In this document: positions 10,076 to 18,719 of the stretch, one piece after another
Layout: the number at the start of each line of letters is the position of its first letter
Position numbering within the stretch: the first letter of the stretch is position 1
Assembly (NCBI GenBank): GCA_003833135.1
Contig: QZLH01000537.1
Span: 10,858-36,313, forward strand
DNA from: Oehlia diaphana
Lineage: Eukaryota > Glomeromycota > Glomeromycetes > Glomerales > Glomeraceae
DNA length: 25,456 nt
Reading direction: 5' to 3'
Notes under the pieces: generated by a model
The model's database searches: none
What the model was told of the DNA's origin: nothing
Seen by the model: only the letters and a program-made list of their open reading frames with translations
Position numbers and translations under genes: made by a program

Positions 10076-10953
10076 ATAAGAAAAATTAGGAAAGAAAATT
10101 TTAGTCGAATAAGGTGATAAAATAGAACTGATTTATTTTGAATCTTAGTTGTAGTCATATTATGCATATCATTTTAAAGAATTCATACTTCATAGAATAT
10201 AAATATTTCATGCCAAATATATATTATCAATATTCAGTAATAAATTTACCTTAACGGAATTATACTTAATGAATAAACAAATATAATAAACGCATTTTTA
10301 TTAACAAATCCCTTTTTTCGTTAAGTTTTTTTTTTTTTGTTATAAGGTCCTGTGATAGGTGTTTAAACCACTAATAGATATTAAGAAAATTTTAATTTAT
10401 AATGTACTACCACCATACTATATTTGTAATAGACAAGATAATTTTCAGAATAATCAACTTGAAACAAAATATCTGTTTACGCCGAGAAAACATAAAATCT
10501 AAAAAATCTAAAAAATCTTGTAGCAAAAGAAATAATTAAGTTATTTGTAAACAAATATCTTCAAAATTATTAGGTATATCTACATTTTGGCAATTTTCAT
10601 CTTTGGCAAGTTCATTTTATCTCTTATTCTGAAACAAAAGATTGCTAAGAAATCTCCAAGAATTACGTTATAGCGCACAAATTTCCTCCAAAATACTTTG
10701 TCAAATATCTCAAATATGTCTAATACTGATCAAGAAATTAAATCTATTAAATTAATTGAAATATAACGTTATTATATTATAAGGTATTAAATACTTTACT
10801 TTAGTGAAAATATTGATGATGATAAAATAAATTTGTTAATGACAAAACTTCCTAATGACTTAATCAGTTTAGATCGCTTTTTTGGAAGCATCCTTTACGA
10901 TACTTAATTATCATTTATCATTTATTGTTTTTTAAAATTACAAATTTTAAATT

Positions 10954-11142
10954 TTGTTGATGTGTCTAAAAAGTGAATTATTAATAAAATTTTTAGAGAA
11001 TAATGTAAAAAACTTTAAAAAGGAATTTTATTTATGTGAACATACTGGTTATAATAACAATAATTCAATAAATTTTGCTATTACTAAGTTTTGTTTAGTT
11101 CTTAGAAAACTTTTTATTTTTTTATTTTGGTTTTTTTTTTAA
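10954..11142 (+). pseudogene. Fragment of an F-box/LRR-like family gene
   Basis: The frame gives LIKFLENNVKNFKKEFYL, then a Tyr/Asn stretch, then SINFAITKFCLVLRKLF. I associate the order 'FLENN-hKxhKEhYL ... hNhAIxKFCPNLRKLFT' with the leucine-rich part of the large Rhizophagus F-box-like family. Here the CPNLRKL core has become CLVLRKL, and the frame then runs into poly-T. Upstream DNA (10800-10930) has similar decayed pieces (ENIDDDKINLLMTKLPNDL). No F-box or complete LRR domain survives. I treat it as a relic rather than a 62-residue protein. Confidence 0.4.
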
Positions 11143-11502
11143 ACCACCGAAATTTATTTTTTTTTCATTTTTTTGGGGTATTATCAAATATCACCGCTGG
11201 TAATTATCACCTTACTAGAAATTTAGATAGTTGACAATATTTAAAAATTATTTAAAATCACTTGTGAAAATATGTAAAGTATCCTTGCTATGGACATTTT
11301 AATTGCATAATATTTATCCTGCAGTGTAATACTAAAGTTGGTTAAATTCAGAGCAGATAAAAGCCTTGTCGTTCAATAAAAAAATTAGGTCAGTACCAAA
11401 ATTTCAACTAGATTAAATGGGTTTGTATAAAATACATATTAATTTATATAATCACAAATCAGTTGCATTTGTGTTGAAAAATAGCTGATAAAAAAATTTA
11501 CA

Positions 11503-11508
11503 TTTATT
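11503..11508 (-). terminator. Possible polyadenylation signal of the NYN gene
   Basis: AATAAA on the minus strand about 52 bases after the stop codon, in an AT-rich 3' flank. This is a canonical signal at a plausible distance; actual use is inferred. Confidence 0.4.
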
Positions 11509-11559
11509 TTAATTCTGATGAAACAGTTACACACAACATCACATATAGACATACATTCT

Positions 11560-12643
11560 TTAGTTACTATTATGTTTCGGATGTCGCCGTCTTATTACTA
11601 ATTCCCCAGCCCATATTTCAGGGTGATTCCTACTCAACCATGCTTGTGCATTCTGCATCTCATTCTGATTTCTAAAATATAAAAGCAGAATTCCTGGTCG
11701 ATCTCGGTGCCACCACCCAAATAAATTCAGCTCTACAAAACACTCCATCACATCATTACTCCCCCAGTTCCGATTCGCATTTCCGTCAGAAAGCTTTAGA
11801 ACTCTCATTTCTTCAGCTTTACTAACATTATCATAACACCATGAAAAATATCTATAATATTCCTCAAGTGGCATAAAAGTTGTATTAAGAAATGGTGGCA
11901 AACTATTTTTGGCATAAAATGATAAACCTAATAATAACATAAAAGGTTTTAGAAATAGAGTTGAGGAAGAACAAAACAACAATTATTTAACACCTGAGTT
12001 CCAAGCCCAAATTTCTACATTCCAGCCTCGTTCTAGGCCTACTTTGATATTCCAATAAAAATCACCATCACCCGAGACAAGTGCAATCGTAGTAGGAGTT
12101 TTTGTGAAAATTACTTCATCAATCAAGTACCCAACATCTTTCTCATGATAATCCCAACGATCAAAAATGATTATATCATACTCAGAATTTCGAACACGTT
12201 CCCATAATGTATCTCTTGATGGTGGTCTATAACCAACGAGAATTGGTTGCTGACCTAATTCGCGATCACCTTGAATGACTTCAAGCAGTCTTCCATAATC
12301 AATAGAAAGTTTGGCGTTATTAGCTAAATCCTCACATCGACGGATTGAACGAGTTCCTTCAAAAAAAAGATTTGAATTATTTACAAATATATATATATCG
12401 CTGGCGGACCCTACGTTTACTAAAAGGAAAAGATTTCTCTGTATAAGTCACAATACTAGCTTCAAATTAACAACAAATACTACACAGAAGAGTAAACGTT
12501 ATATTCGTATTGACTTGATATTTTGATGCGAACTTACCTAAATTGACATTTCTTTGACTAACTTCGTAAGCTTGCTTGACATCATCAGGTAAAGCATCTG
12601 GAAATATATTTTTGTATTCTCTAGCGAAAACTAAATAATTCAT
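11560..12643 (-). CDS. NYN-domain protein (PIN-like nuclease fold), three exons
   Basis: Joined exons 12643-12538, 12419-11994 and 11927-11560 make 900 nt, 299 residues. Both introns keep frame and have GT-AG ends. The NYN domain spans about residues 43-175: strand IYIFVNNSNLFFEG (44-57), YDIIIFDRWD (116-125), the KDV..LID acidic stretch (129-136), and IALVSGDGDFYW (147-158), then GWNVEIWAW (167-175). NYN proteins are metal-dependent ribonucleases or RNA-binding relatives of PIN domains (limkain-b1/MARF1 type). D130, D136, D153 and D155 are candidate metal ligands. The first-strand Asp usual in the family is Asn49 here, so catalysis may be altered. Residues 179-299 form a second, unrecognised region with FVELNLFGWWHRDRPGILLL and a basic C-terminus. 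No secretion signal. Codon use is more GC-rich than surrounding DNA, and the gene looks intact. Confidence 0.85.
11928..11993 (-). other. Intron 2 of the NYN gene
   Basis: 66-nt phase-1 intron, GTGTTAAATA...TTATTATTAG. Joining AACTCAG to GTTTATCA restores Gly178 and continues the frame with LSFYAKN. Reading through instead would stop after four codons past Trp175-Asn-Ser, which supports splicing. Confidence 0.75.
12420..12537 (-). other. Intron 1 of the NYN gene
   Basis: 118-nt phase-1 intron with a strong GTAAGT donor and a pyrimidine-rich acceptor (CTTTTCCTTTTAG). A second in-frame acceptor lies 9 bases further on (CGTAG); its use would delete three residues (Val-Asn-Val) just before the NYN domain. 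Confidence 0.75.
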
Positions 12644-12684
12644 TTCGAATTGTTTATTATTTGGTAGAAGGAATTGGTTTTAAA

Positions 12685-12785
12685 TTAAGTACTCAATCTT
12701 TTATAAACTCAAACTTACTTTTTATAATACTCAACCTTTTTATAAACAAACTTTGATATTACTCATTTTATCAGTTTATAAAGTC
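12685..12785 (-). promoter_or_regulatory. TATA-rich promoter of the NYN gene
   Basis: On the minus strand four TATAAA-type boxes follow each other, each near a GAGT(A) word: TATAAACTGATAAAATGAGTA, TATAAAAAGGTTGAGTA, TATAAAAAGTAAGTTTGAGT and TATAAAAG ATTGAGTA. The last box (about 12699-12706) is roughly 57 bases before the ATG, giving a short leader. The repeated TATA-GAGT unit suggests a small local duplication. Confidence 0.5.
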
Positions 12786-12904
12786 TGAATGTATAATGAA
12801 AGACATTACATGACATCGTCATCAGTAACAAATGATGAAACGTGATCAAAATTCTTCCTTGTTACACATGTTACACAGGCTTACTGTTGCAAGTTTTAGG
12901 TAGC

Positions 12905-12923
12905 TTGTTACCGTAAGTAACAA
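12905..12923. repeat. GTTAC/GTAAC hairpin
   Basis: Perfect 7-bp arms TTGTTAC and GTAACAA around the loop CGTAA, preceded by TGTTACACATGTTACACA. It could form a small cruciform or act as an operator-like dyad about 260 bases upstream of the NYN start. Confidence 0.35.
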
Positions 12924-12982
12924 TATATATAACCATCATGAATTACGGGCTAAGACTCGATATGTATTTATTTTTTATTTCA

Positions 12983-13058
12983 TATTAATAAAGCGTCCTT
13001 ACATTTGCCACGTAACATTGTATTAATAAAGCGTCTTTACATTTTCCACGTAACATTG
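12983..13058. repeat. 38-bp direct tandem duplication
   Basis: Two adjacent 38-base copies (12983-13020, 13021-13058), each beginning TATTAATAAAGCGTC and ending CACGTAACATTG, differ at only two positions. This is a recent duplication with no coding content. Confidence 0.85.
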
Positions 13059-13083
13059 AATAATCCTTGTGTATAAAATTATA

Positions 13084-13494
13084 CTGGTTAAGGCCGAGAA
13101 AGATGATCCTGAATCCGAGAACAATGAGATTTAGCTGGCTATGGATGAGATTGTAAAACTAAGGGCCAAGCATAAAACCAGAATCGAGGAGTTGAGGAAG
13201 AGAAGGACAGATATTACTGTTGAGATTGTTAAGTTTAACGCTGAGAATGCTGCTAGTGTTGCGAAGTTGGAACAGGATTTTAGACAACCACAGAATGATT
13301 TTCTTTTTGAAGAACCAAGAACCTACCAAATTACCATACTCCGTTTTAGCTCGGATCGAGAAGTGTAAGCCTGATTGTGAAACTGATGATACCAACTCCA
13401 AGACATAATAGGATAGGAGACAGACACTTTCTTGGATGAGGTATATAAAAAAAGGTTAAGTAATGAGATTAGGCAAAGGAATGGGAAAAAGTAA
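13084..13494 (+). pseudogene. Broken coiled-coil protein gene of a Rhizophagus-type repeat family
   Basis: In one frame the DNA reads LVKAEKDDPESENNEI, a TAG stop, then LAMDEIVKLRAKHKT, IEELRKRRTDITVEIVKF and NAENAASVAKLEQDFRQPQN, a charged heptad-like coiled coil. The frame is lost near 13330; a piece reading IEKCKPDCETDDTNSKT follows in another frame. From 13417 the original frame resumes with ETDTFLDEVYKKRLSNEI and RQRNGKK before a TAA. The end segment (TFLDxxxKKRxSxEIRQRNxxKK) matches the C-terminus of a large family of coiled-coil proteins I remember from Rhizophagus irregularis. One nonsense change and at least two indels show it is dead. GC content is higher than the flanks. Confidence 0.6.
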
Positions 13495-14102
13495 ATTCGT
13501 CAAATGTACTTGCATTTCAATCATCTTTTTTTTTTTAAAAAAAAATTATTTTCGGTTTAAAATAAAATTTTAATTTTAAAAAACCTGAAAAAATTTTTTA
13601 AATTATTAGCAAAATGCAACTTATGGATTTGATTTCAATATTTTAATACAGAAAATTAAACTATGGGCGGCCGAAGTTCCCTGAAAATGCATATTCTAGT
13701 TTATTTATTAAATTTAACTTCGGTTTAACCGAAAAAAAACCAAAAAAAAAAAAAAATTTAGTCTAACGAAAAAAAAAATAATTAACTAAATTTAATTGGT
13801 TTAACCATTAAAGAAACTGAAAGGAAAAAAGTCCGTCGATCGCATTAACAAAAAAAAAAAAGAAATGTGATTAATAATGAAAATGGGTGTCGTCCACTGT
13901 CCACATGACCTGGTAGCCAATCAAATGTTTGGGTTCGTCAGATGTCGAAGGATTCGAAGGATTGGACTGATTATTTTTCGAGCTATATCTTTTTCGATTT
14001 AGTTAATGTTGGACAAGAAATCATTGGAGAGATTAAGGATTTTTTGAAACCTTTTTCTCATAATTAATTAATATACAATAATTACATATTATTTGGTATC
14101 AA

Positions 14103-14400
14103 ATGGACCGTATAAATTTAGACAAACAATCAGAATTTGTTTTTTCTGAGCTTATTTCTCAATTTTGTCCCAATCTTAAATATGTTAGAATTGTTTAAAT
14201 AATCAATATCTTGATAACCTTGAATTACTTTTAGCTAAATAATGTAAATAATTAGAAGGATTATATATTTATAACATACTACCTTATTTATTGATATGTT
14301 ATTGAATACATTTAATAGAGTTGCTCTGAAAACTTAATACAAACTTCGTAATTTTAAAATAAATTGGATGGTTTTTTAATTATTGGAAGAGTCAAAAACA
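14103..14400 (+). pseudogene. Decayed F-box/LRR-like gene fragment
   Basis: A 31-codon open piece gives NLDKQSEFVFSELISQFCPN then LKYVRIV and a stop. A shifted frame continues NNQYLDNLELLLAK, stop, CK, stop, LEGLYIY. The pattern 'FCPNLKYh ... YLxNLExLLxxCKxLEGLYI' is the leucine-rich core of the Rhizophagus F-box-like family as I remember it. Several stops and a frameshift mark it as a relic. No F-box is seen upstream. Confidence 0.45.
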
Positions 14401-14553
14401 TTGTATTTAAATTCTATTATTGATAGGAATTCTCGTGATTGTGTTTATAATATTAATAATATAAATAAAATGAAAATTGTGGTTGAAAATATATAAATTA
14501 AGGTCGGTATGAAAATGAGAGGAAAGCTCTCGTCCAACAAAAAAGAATATATA

Positions 14554-15749
14554 GTAGTAAGTAACGGAAATTGACAAAGTAAGTAACGTAAAGTCACATG
14601 ATCTATTACGTTTATATAAGGTACGGAACGTAAATTTTTTTGGTAAATACTTTACGTTACTCCTTATATTTGCCACATAATCGCGACATGTTTTATTTGT
14701 TTATCGAATCTACTTTTCAGTATAGGTTCATTTCTTCAGTTCCTTCCGGTTCTGCAATTAAGGTTCAGTTGTTTTAGTTGTTTTTCACTTTACGTTTCGT
14801 TTCTTACTCACTTCGTTTTTTTTTACTTTATGGTTTATTTATTACTTGGTTTCCTATTATTACCCAACCTCCTATTATGATCATTTTTTATTATTTGTCT
14901 CTCATCATTTTTCACTTCATATTACTTCTCATTATTCGTCTCCCATCACTCCACTTTGTCTCCCATCACTTCTTTTCGTCTCTCATCGCTCCTTTTCGTC
15001 TCCCATCATTTCTTTTTGTCTCTCATCATTTCTTTTCGTCTCTCATCATTTCTCTTTGTCTCTCATCATTTCTCTTTGTCTCTCATCATTTCTCTTTGTC
15101 TCTCATCATTTCTTTTTGTCTCTCATCATTTCTTTTCGTCTCTCATCATTTCTCTTTGTCTCTCATCACTTCTTTTCGTTTCCCATCACTCCTTTTATCT
15201 CACATCATGTCCTATTTCTCCTTTTTGTTCCTATCATTTCTCATTGCTCTTTTTTACTCCCTTTCATCTTCTATTACTTTCCATTACTCCATTGTTATTT
15301 CATTTTTTTATTAGCATCTTTTTCCTTGATCATCATAATTTACTTTATCTTTTTTATTTATCATTATTGTCTTTTTTTATTTTGTATCACTTCATTAAAA
15401 ATAAATATGGTATGGTGATTTTTTTCTTTAAAATCGAAAATATGTGACTTAAAATTTTATTGCGAAGATTTTTTTTAAAATTTTTTTTGCAAACATATTT
15501 AATTCAAAATAATCTTATTTAATTGGAATTTTATTTGCAAATATTAAAATTTAAGTTTTAACCTATCAAAAATTAGCTAAGTTAAAACAATCAGCCATCA
15601 CCGATTAATAAATTTACCAGGTGACGTTTAGCAATCCCCTTATATTATTTTCTGTACCTTATACTGTATAAGGGGAGTAACGTAAATTGACCTAAAATAT
15701 TAATTTTACGTTACTTAGCTAATTTCCGTTACTCACTTACTACCTGCCG
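14554..15749. mobile_element. Inverted-repeat arms flanking a satellite (element candidate)
   Basis: The left arm starts GTAGTAAGTAACGGAAATTG then AGTAACGTAAAG (14554-14592). The right arm (15702-15749), reverse complemented, reads GTAGTAAGTGAGTAACGGAA then AGTAACGTAAAATT. Each arm is itself a hairpin: AAGTAACGTAAAG at 14580 faces CTTTACGTTACT at 14649, and AGTAACGTAAATT at 15676 faces AATTTTACGTTACTT at 15702. The 1.2-kb interior holds only the CT-rich minisatellite and AT-rich DNA, with no transposase. It could be one non-autonomous element or two separate hairpin MITEs in opposite orientation. No target duplication was identified. Confidence 0.45.
14938..15197. repeat. 20-bp CT-rich minisatellite, 13 units
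   Basis: Thirteen consecutive units of consensus GTCTCTCATCATTTCTCTTT, some with TTTTC or TTTTT endings or TCCC for TCTC. The middle units are identical. Because 20 is not a multiple of 3 and the unit lacks stops, all three plus frames stay open and give Ser/Leu/Phe/His-rich period-20 peptides; these are not taken as genes. More diverged CT-rich sequence extends on both sides. Confidence 0.9.
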
Positions 15750-15779
15750 AAAAAAAATACTATAAAACTATAATACAAA

Positions 15780-16022
15780 ATGTCGAAAAATATAGTTTTA
15801 ACTCGGGAAGAGGTTACAAACGACTTTATGGAGGCGTTTCTTGCAAGTTTTGAGAATTTTGAAAAAAGGTTTTTGACGGACATATATAACTTAAAGACAA
15901 TGCGGGAATTTTGGTTTAACGACAAGACTTTTATAACCCAACCGGCTGACCAAGTACAAAAGGTTGTTATAAACAAAAGTATACCCCGAGTAAAAAAATG
16001 TATTAATATAATAAAACCGTAA
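15780..16022 (+). CDS. Orphan 80-residue protein, unrecognised
   Basis: An uninterrupted 80-codon frame from ATG to TAA. The protein starts MSKNIVLTREEVTNDF, has an amphipathic helix-like part (EAFLASFENFEKRFLTDIYN), then a REFWFNDKTFITQPADQVQK segment, and ends in a basic tail (PRVKKCINIIKP). No signal peptide, membrane segment or Cys/His motif. Codon use is richer in GC than the flanks, which favours a real or recently real gene. It starts 38 bases after an ACTCACTTACTA element shared with the Sel1 gene at 2334-3092, and a TATAAAA word lies just before the ATG. I do not recognise the family. It could be the first exon of a longer gene or part of a transposable element. Confidence 0.4.
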   Translation: MSKNIVLTREEVTNDFMEAFLASFENFEKRFLTDIYNLKTMREFWFNDKTFITQPADQVQKVVINKSIPRVKKCINIIKP

Positions 16023-16376
16023 ATCGCCTCAGGCTTTATTCCTGGTGTTCTTTATAATAGACTGGAGTATATTGAGCAAAAACTTTATGGACTTTCTTGG
16101 AAAATTTTCTCTTCCTAGCGAGCGCAGCAATAATTCAAAGTCACGTGAGCTGGACGCAATTTAGAAAGTCAAGTAACCGGGAAGGAACAAATAATTATCG
16201 CCACAACAATACAAAATGAGAACACATGACTTTAGAAAATTCAAAATGATATAAATGAATAATATTGGAAAATAAAGAGATAATCAAGAAACACGAGGCT
16301 ACTATACAATCTATACATGAATTAAGAATTAGGGATCTAGAATTAGGAAAGGAAATGTACGTCAAAAATAGTAATG

Positions 16377-16500
16377 TCAGGTGATCATCATGTGCTACTC
16401 CGAAATTGCAAATGTTTAACATGATTAACATGTCGAACCTGGTTAATATGCCGAATATGATTAACATGTTAAACCTAGTTAACATGTCGAATAACACATT
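16377..16500. repeat. Dispersed repeat of GTTAACATG-type words, copy B
   Basis: Begins GTCAGGTGATCATCATGTG, then TTGCAAATGTTTAACATG, then variants of AACATGTCGAACCTGGTTAA. It parallels the block at 3601-3745 in word order. The reading frame on the minus strand across it is repeat-derived. Confidence 0.4.
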
Positions 16501-16655
16501 ATACATAATAGATACAGTATATTAGATATGTTGAATTTATAAATATATGTATAATTTATTATAAATATAGGTCAATTTTCTTGTAGTAAAAGAGGAGAAC
16601 ATAAAATAAAGTTTTATATAAATTGATAATTTTTATCAAGTGAAATCCTTTATTT

Positions 16656-16981
16656 GTGTTTGGAGGTATATGCCGACGTACAGTGCTATATAACACGTCT
16701 GATCGGATAATTTTTGATATATTGTTTAATTATAAACTAAATAACCTTCTGCTACCTAACCACATAAATTGCTTAATAAATTTTAAGCGTAAAATAACTG
16801 ATACAACAGTAAGTCTAATAAGAAGCGTAACAACCAGAAAAAATTGGCTACATAAGCACCGCAAAGCGGGAAGATCGCCGAGATCTCGGTTAAAAGAAAG
16901 ATTATTTGGATAAACATTCTGCCGTTGTTTCACTTGATTTAAGATTTCCGGCGTATTGGGAAGTTCTTTTTGATTTAACAA
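16656..16981. other. Ambiguous open region, possible gene relic
   Basis: Both strands are open here. The plus frame ends in RKNWLHKHRKAGRSPRSRLK; the minus frame (from 16981) begins MLNQKELPNTPEILNQVKQR and continues with NNLSFNRDLGDLPALRCLCS. The minus frame has the more protein-like composition at its start but turns into a hydrophobic, repeat-free tail. I recognise neither. One of them may be a fragment of a real gene. Confidence 0.2.
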
Positions 16982-17067
16982 TTTTTAATTTTTATGTTTA
17001 CCATTAAAATTTAGACTATCTGAAAAGTAGTAATCATACAAAACAGATAAAATTCCAGAAAATCACA

Positions 17068-17270
17068 ATTAAATTAGCTACCCTGAGGAACAAATATGTA
17101 CTTAGAATTACACAATTAGAATTCATAATCTTGTAGATAGATCATTTAGTTATAGGAGTATTGATAATTTATTATCTTTACCTCTAGTAGCAATTTTTTA
17201 TAACCAAAGATTACATAATTTTATAAAATACCTAATCTTAAAAAAAAAAAAAAAATTAAGGTTTGTATAG
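17068..17270 (+). pseudogene. Unrecognised gene relic with one frameshift
   Basis: From 17068 the frame reads IKLATLRNKYVLRITQLE and hits TAG at 17134. From 17124 the next frame carries on with HNLVDRSFSYRSIDNLLSLP and LVAIFYNQRLHNFIKYLILK, then runs into a 15-A tract. The two pieces overlap so that a single small indel would join them, and the second has strongly coding composition. I cannot name the family with confidence. Confidence 0.4.
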
Positions 17271-17502
17271 TTAAGGAATTTCAAAATTTAAAATTATAAC
17301 TTAATGATGATGATGATTTTTTAAGCAGTTATTTTTATTAATTTGTTGTAACTTTTAACATCTAAAAACTAGATATTAACCAAACTTTATTTATGAATTT
17401 ATGAATTTATGTTTTTTCTTTAAGGAACAAATCCCGGAGAATTTAATAACGCAATTATCGCTAAAAATGGCTAATACCCTTTTTTACCGGATTGTCATAT
17501 CA

Positions 17503-17520
17503 TCACGTGAGATCACGTGA
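17503..17520. promoter_or_regulatory. Double E-box, centres 10 bp apart
   Basis: TCACGTGA is repeated with a GA spacer: TCACGTGAGATCACGTGA. The two palindromes are one helical turn apart, which suits side-by-side binding of two bHLH dimers on the same DNA face. A further TCACGTGA is at 18077-18084. No clear gene start is adjacent. Confidence 0.45.
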
Positions 17521-17912
17521 TATGATACACATCCTAGTTAAGCCACTTGCAAAGTTTGAAATCGCTAGAGTTTCGCGTCTTATGTAGGAACGCAAGATTC
17601 TGACGGTAAATTTCCTATTAGCACAAACATTAGATGAAATATTTATGAACAATTTCACTGTAACTAAGCTATATTTGGTTTTTTATTTAGTTATAAATCA
17701 TTATTTAGCTTATTTGAGTCTTCTTAATATTCACGTTCTTTTTTTTATTTTTAATTTTAAACTGTAACGCGTTTCTTTATTTAGGATAGAAATCCTTTTA
17801 GAAATACCTAGAACCGTTCAATCTATCCTAATACAAAGAAAAAACAAAAGAAGATAGAATAAATATAAAAAAAAACAAATCCATAAATACTAAATTGGAC
17901 CTAACTACTAAA

Positions 17913-18005
17913 TTAAGAAACTAAAATTAAGAGAAGCTCTCGTATGACTGAATGCTCGCTAGTGTGTAGCTCGACCTCTTCCTCATTTAGTTCTTTATAT
18001 AATTT
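17913..18005 (-). pseudogene. Short open piece, possible terminal exon or relic
   Basis: The minus strand reads KLYKELNEEEVELHTSEHSV then IRELLLILVS and a stop. The acidic, helix-like composition differs from the AT-rich flanks. It lies downstream of the charged frame at 18141-18392 on the same strand, so both may be parts of one decayed or spliced gene. No clean donor-acceptor pair joining them was found. Confidence 0.25.
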
Positions 18006-18140
18006 TTAGATGTACCTTCTAGTTAAATTTGCATCTTTAGTTAAATATCGGGGAAAAAAACTTTTTTTACTTGATATCACGTGACTTCGATTGCAAGATC
18101 AATTTCCAAATTCTCTAAAATCCTTATCTCTCAAACTCCT

Positions 18141-18392
18141 TTATCCTTGTCTTTTCGCCTTCTTCTTTCTTCTGGTTCTATCAGTGCTCGGTGATGGTGA
18201 CTTTAACATCGGTCGTTTCTCTCCCACTTCTTTTTCAGCTTGTTTGCGATTTTCATCCTTGAGTCTTTTTTTGAAATCATTAAGCGTGGTGTATTCACTC
18301 ATTATTTCACTTTGCTCCGCCAAACTGATGATTTTCTGACCCAATATCATGAAGTTATTTGTCCTCATTGCCCATTTTTTTATTTGAGCCAC
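18141..18392 (-). CDS. Charged 83-codon frame, possible gene fragment
   Basis: The open frame runs from a GTG at 18392; the first ATG lies nine codons in. It encodes VAQIKKWAMRTNNFMILGQK, then ISLAEQSEIMSEYTTLNDFK, then a Lys/Glu-rich helix and a Ser/Pro patch (MLKSPSPSTDRT), and ends in a nuclear-localisation-like RRKKKAKRQG. Composition argues for coding. The lack of a good start and a TGA three codons upstream suggest an internal or truncated exon. The family was not recognised; a nuclear or DNA-associated role is only a guess from the basic tail. Confidence 0.35.
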   Translation of the reverse strand: MAQIKKWAMRTNNFMILGQKIISLAEQSEIMSEYTTLNDFKKRLKDENRKQAEKEVGEKRPMLKSPSPSTDRTRRKKKAKRQG

Positions 18393-18582
18393 GATTATTC
18401 ACATTCTTTGTTAAACTTGTACAGTTCCTACTAAAACTACATATGTATACCTATAGTGCAAGTTTATAAAATATTTTTTTGGACAGGAAAGTTATTGTAT
18501 ACTGTTTTTTTTCACTTATTGAAAAAAATTTATAGTACCAAAAAAATTTTTTTTATTAATTACAAAGCCCGTAAAATTAAGA

Positions 18583-18657
18583 GCGTCCTTATCCTAGACC
18601 CTGGTTCAGATTTCTTATTCTAGACCCCAGGGGTTCAGGCTTCTTTATCCTAGACCC
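18583..18657 (-). repeat. GGTCTAGGATAAG repeat block, left (reverse orientation)
   Basis: About three tandem units of 27-29 bases which, on the minus strand, begin GGGTCTAGGATAA and continue with GAAGCCTGAACCCC. They are much more GC-rich than the flanks. The same unit appears in the opposite orientation at 19537-19600. Confidence 0.6.
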
Positions 18658-18719
18658 TCTTTAAATATGATTGGTTTAATCAGCCACCGAAATCCATTGG
18701 ACAAGACTTATTTTTGCAT

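Noticed and set aside
12311..12526. 71-codon plus frame
   Set aside because: Antisense to exon 2 and intron 1 of the NYN gene, whose spliced frame is far better supported.
14778..15447. Three long overlapping plus-strand frames rich in Ser, Leu, Phe and His
   Set aside because: They arise from the stop-free 20-bp minisatellite read in three frames; none has a domain or coding-like composition outside the repeat.
16195..16506. 103-codon minus frame rich in Ile, Leu and Met
   Set aside because: Half of it is the translated GTTAACATG repeat block; the remainder shows no domain.
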